Positions 62,301 through 64,000 of a DNA stretch of 64,000 bases are shown in pieces. This DNA comes from Peribacillus alkalitolerans. Its GTDB lineage: Bacteria; Bacillota; Bacilli; Bacillales; DSM-1321. A program made the translations under genes and the position numbers. The stretch covers positions 62,001-126,000 of the forward strand of contig NZ_JAAGVZ010000003.1 in assembly GCF_010882125.1 (NCBI RefSeq), read 5' to 3'. How positions within the stretch are numbered: the first letter of the stretch is position 1; each line of letters opens with the position of its first letter. The notes beneath the pieces are model-generated. The model was not told the origin of the DNA, searched no databases, and saw only the letters and a list, made by a program, of their open reading frames with translations.

Positions 62301-62554
62301 ACATTGGTTATATCCCCGGCTAAAACGATTGCACTTGCATTATTATTTTTAGCCTCCGTTACAGCTTTAGCCGTTTTACCCGTATCGCTATGCGTGTCCG
62401 ACATGGACATGAAGCTGAAGATAGGATCTTCCGTAGTGTTTTCAGTCACTGCTGTATAGCTTTCTGCCGAAGTACTGCCTACTACACCCGTCAGAGCTAC
62501 ATTCACCAGCATGAGTGATAGAAATGGCTTTTTTAACCTTTTAAGAAATAGCAT
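59345..62554 (-). CDS. Large secreted calcineurin-like metallophosphoesterase with CBM6, LamG, Ig-like and F5/8C-like modules (copy 3)
   Basis: 1069 residues, paralogue of the gene at 36536 with the same signal peptide and phosphoesterase motifs (SDTHSD, AGDITN, GNHEYD, MHEPIH and GHLHDD), CBM6-like, LamG, Ig-like, CBM6 and Ig-like modules in the same order. The C terminus differs: instead of a second LamG it ends in a discoidin/F5-8C-like domain (NASFTPDKVFDG, WIQVNWTTNQTFNKI, GLSEMKILAPVDK). AGGAGGTTTAATT precedes the ATG. The changed end shows module exchange between copies. Confidence 0.88.
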   Translation of the reverse strand: MLFLKRLKKPFLSLMLVNVALTGVVGSTSAESYTAVTENTTEDPIFSFMSMSDTHSDTGKTAKAVTEAKNNNASAIVLAGDITNVGDSGEYDAIRNAIDSVKDHPPVYYAMGNHEYDWQSDYNVAKNRFIEKAGIPEKKVYYHREIQDYDFIFLGYDTKPSYAAYMSDEQLAWLESTLAANAEPDKPIFVFMHEPIHQTVSKSYSSNGYYQKTTQDQEFRKILKKYPQVILTTGHLHDDTKIQGNMYEDKFTALRDGAVLNNQAMMFDVYKDKVHIKGRDISTKKTIWEGTMSLHPNTTGMYEAEDSVFAYATSGDDINPSGGKYVNMNHGTAYIETLKVDGGASGGNKILKIRYATDAANATKGLYVNGAKVQTLSIPTTGSMSSYNELAVPVELNPGPNNKIVIQSDGNAAGVNIDKFQIMDVNNPKHMWGFNDNGNDSIKNGINATLHGSAAYDKTDKMEGSASLSLNGADGNYASADLASNKQNNVTLTTWVKWNGATSGSQQILSNGDGLTNGYSIMLDHNQGDKVSIAINGQTILGSQTALTAGQWTNITAARRSGTWELYINGKSTPVTNNTTDPSKPTTGTYIGADSRGQQSFNGRIDAARIYYQALSTDQIKAIANETSDVTLKSIEITKLPTKLNYLQGDGVNIDGLVVTGTYSDGTTKVENVTDDHITGFDSVTLKEGAPITVTVGGKTASFNVNILDVMPGSASVPGRIVGVNYNSRKPDSVFRNFPNNDGGRAWIVMNLEKGAWMEYNVDVAKSGLYQVNYRVATWRPAEVEFQVDGVPQTRTPFSTGSWNYDTFSSDTIKLSEGSHKIRLNANTGFWRLNWFELTEVQEKKLSSITAPADITDVAIGSAKTAAALGLPEKVALVTDGGNVNANVNWDVNSASYDPTATTAQTFTVTGKVTLPIGVTNPNSVPLTTSIRVTVNRIPVGTAAVTASSIYNASFTPDKVFDGIGQAVNGEWASKGEKNPWIQVNWTTNQTFNKIIFHDRPNTTDWAPGGTLTFSDGSTLTVSGIPNDGSAYSVTFPDKTVTWVKFQVSGGSGANVGLSEMKILAPVDK

Positions 62555-62693
62555 AATTAAACCTCCTGTAATTCTTTGTAATACTCAATATGAAATGGCC
62601 TTTTGTAGTCTTGCTTAGGCCGTTAAGAGGTCCCTTAGAGGGGTTCAAAATCAGGATTATATATACTTGATCGCTTAGCGTGAAAAATTTGCG

Positions 62694-62780
62694 TTTTGAC
62701 AACTAGACCCCGTTCACGTCGAATCTTGTTGTTCCTTTTTTTTGCATGTAGAGTATCATTTGTTGCCTTTTCCATTCCAC
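62694..62780 (-). pseudogene. Disrupted copy of the 38-aa leader peptide
   Basis: Begins with AGGGAGAGGAGAAAA and MKRVEWKRQQ as at 40119, but an insertion of about 100 bp after codon 15 changes the frame and gives an early TAG. The downstream end GKGHFILSITK-equivalent DNA (TTTCATATTGAGTATTACAA) is still present before the phosphoesterase ATG. Confidence 0.55.
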
Positions 62781-62819
62781 TCTTTTCATTTTTCTCCTCT
62801 CCCTTTTGCCTTTTAATAA

Positions 62820-63390
62820 TTTTGAATAAAAATACGAGGCAATGAACATTGATTTTAAGTAATGAGGGCGTGTCCCTTGCCAGAAAGAAGCGTATCATGG
62901 TTCGAAACGTTTAATATATTCCATAAATCTTCATACCGTATTAAGTAAAACTTAAAATGACTTGTAGATACTACTAGCAAAGCAATTTATTCTTTTTGCC
63001 CCAGAACCCATTTATGAAACTTTTACATTAGATTTACTCTCTATTAAAATTTGCCACTTACAATTTAGTAAAAAAGCAAGTTTGATTCTGAAGGGTGTGA
63101 ATTTAAAATAAATTTCTGCAGTTTGTAATAAAGTTCACCGTATATCAACCCGATCGGTGGAACCGGGCTAAAAATAAATGGAATTCTCATTTATACAACC
63201 GTACCGATTCGGACAAAAGTGAGGGGGGAACTTTTAGATACAGGAGAAATTTAATTGCAATCTAAATTCACCCAGTACATAAAAGGGCTCGATTAGATTA
63301 TGGTCAGATTTTCGAATCTTCTTTTTTAAAAATTAAAATCAAGTGTAGAATTTATAAAAATATAATGATGTAATTTGATTAAGTTGAGGT
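62820..63390. other. Upstream region of phosphoesterase 3 and spacer to the LysR gene
   Basis: 62820-63076 matches the region upstream of phosphoesterase 1 (40140-40405), with a few substitutions. From 63077 the sequence is unrelated AT-rich DNA up to the LysR ribosome site. No gene was seen. Confidence 0.5.
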
Positions 63391-63396
63391 GGAATG

Positions 63397-64000
63397 ATGA
63401 ATTTTGAACAAATGGAGTATATTGTAAATGTTGCAAACGAGAGGTCAATTTCAAAAGCAGCAGAAAAATTATTTATTTCAACTTCAGGGATGAGTCAATC
63501 TATTACCCAGTTAGAAAATGAGCTTGGAATAAAAATCTTTAACCGATCAAAACAAGGAGTTACTCCTACTTTTGAAGGTAAAATCGTAATTTCTAAAGCA
63601 ATGAGTTTACTAAACACCATTAAAGAACTAAATAAAGAAATTTTCGAGTTAAAAAATAGCAATCAAACTCATTTAAAAATCTTAACTGCTCCTGCCTTTA
63701 CTTTTATACTTCAAGAAACAATGGTAAAGTTTAATTCAGAAAATAACGATATTACATTTGAATTAATAGAGCAAAACCCTACAGAAATTATTAAGAATTT
63801 CAACAAGGGAAATTTTGACTTTGCTTTAATTCCTGCTTCTTTAGAAGAGTTAAAAAAAGAAAAAAATATTCTTTTTGAACATATTTATACAGGGCATATT
63901 TGTATAGCGGTTGGTAAAAATTCACCTTTTTATCATCTTGATTATGTAACACTTTGTGCATTAAAAGATTCAAAATTAGTGATGTATAATTCATCTGACT
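63397..64000 (+). CDS. LysR-family transcriptional regulator (3' end outside the window)
   Basis: About 201 codons before the window edge, no stop reached. N-terminal winged HTH MNFEQMEYIVNVANERSISK then AAEKLFISTSGMSQSITQLE and NELGIKIFNRSKQGVTPTFEG, the classical LysR signature, followed by the start of the effector-binding domain (LKILTAPAFTFILQETMVKF). GAGGTGG lies seven bases before the chosen ATG; another ATG one codon earlier is possible. It reads away from the phosphoesterase module. Confidence 0.9.
   Translation, partial: MNFEQMEYIVNVANERSISKAAEKLFISTSGMSQSITQLENELGIKIFNRSKQGVTPTFEGKIVISKAMSLLNTIKELNKEIFELKNSNQTHLKILTAPAFTFILQETMVKFNSENNDITFELIEQNPTEIIKNFNKGNFDFALIPASLEELKKEKNILFEHIYTGHICIAVGKNSPFYHLDYVTLCALKDSKLVMYNSSD

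Noticed and set aside
62635..62898. 87-codon minus-strand open frame upstream of phosphoesterase 3
   Set aside because: It is out of frame with the leader peptide start that is conserved between the two modules, and it spans an insertion. No ribosome site suits its ATG.
1..64000. CRISPR arrays, rRNA or tRNA genes
   Set aside because: No regularly spaced direct repeats with unique spacers of CRISPR size, and no tRNA- or rRNA-like sequence, were seen. The 20-21 bp arrays have no spacers.

Overview
The window looks like chromosome of a low-GC, endospore-forming Bacillaceae bacterium (Bacillus, Neobacillus or Peribacillus type). The evidence is AT-rich DNA with strong AGGAGG ribosome binding sites, a YjcZ-like small sporulation-type protein, YwbE, a PhoP-box alkaline phosphatase, a KtrB/KtrD-type K+ transporter, a c-di-AMP (ydaO/yuaA) riboswitch, and the highly repeated Bacillus palindromic elements.

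0-16 kb holds mostly ordinary operons. They are a possible C-rich small RNA; a sugar-nucleotide-reductase-like SDR; two LysE-type exporters with an Lrp regulator; a five-gene operon of lipoprotein, DUF350 membrane protein, unknown 151-aa protein, glutathionylspermidine-synthase-like ATP-grasp ligase and K+ channel; a nitrilase-family amidohydrolase; a Gly/Tyr-rich small protein; a 52-aa zinc-ribbon protein; a wrecked sortase; an MFS exporter; a YdcZ/Crp/YdcZ cluster; and an MprF-C-domain-like acyl/aminoacyl transferase. 16-36 kb carries an SRPBCC protein, a class A PBP, a solo I9 propeptide-like protein, CorA, a short pyruvate kinase, a Ktr-type K+ channel subunit, a lipoprotein, a complete IS3 element, alkaline phosphatase behind a textbook PhoP box, an orphan c-di-AMP riboswitch, two paralogous 64-68 aa proteins, YwbE, a hydrolase/GNAT pair, a SEC-C protein, and an EamA transporter divergent from a MocR regulator.

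36-63 kb is accessory and looks GC-richer and Paenibacillus-like in its large genes. It carries three very large secreted metallophosphoesterases built from calcineurin-like, LamG, CBM6-like and Ig-like modules (1154, 925 and 1069 aa). Two of them are each followed on the same strand by a HupE/UreJ-family membrane protein with an extracytoplasmic EF-hand-like loop. The first and third phosphoesterases are diverged copies of one another including about 400 bp upstream, where a 38-aa leader ORF overlaps the phosphoesterase RBS in one copy and is broken in the other. A 110-bp repeat with a GC hairpin lies between phosphoesterase and HupE genes, and the same repeat marks the edge where the first copy seems to have lost its HupE partner. 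An IS6-family transposase wreck lies between the second and third modules.

Between the first module and the others (40-52 kb) is a gene graveyard. It contains fragments of a serine recombinase, NUDIX hydrolase, SnoaL-like protein, SDR and several unknowns, next to intact genes (cysteine hydrolase, FMN reductase, LtrA, DUF600/YezG-like, DoxX, DUF3267 putative protease) and an IS110 element with a candidate bridge-RNA region. A roughly 80-bp composite repeat follows the 3' ends of several minus-strand genes there. The window ends inside a LysR regulator gene.
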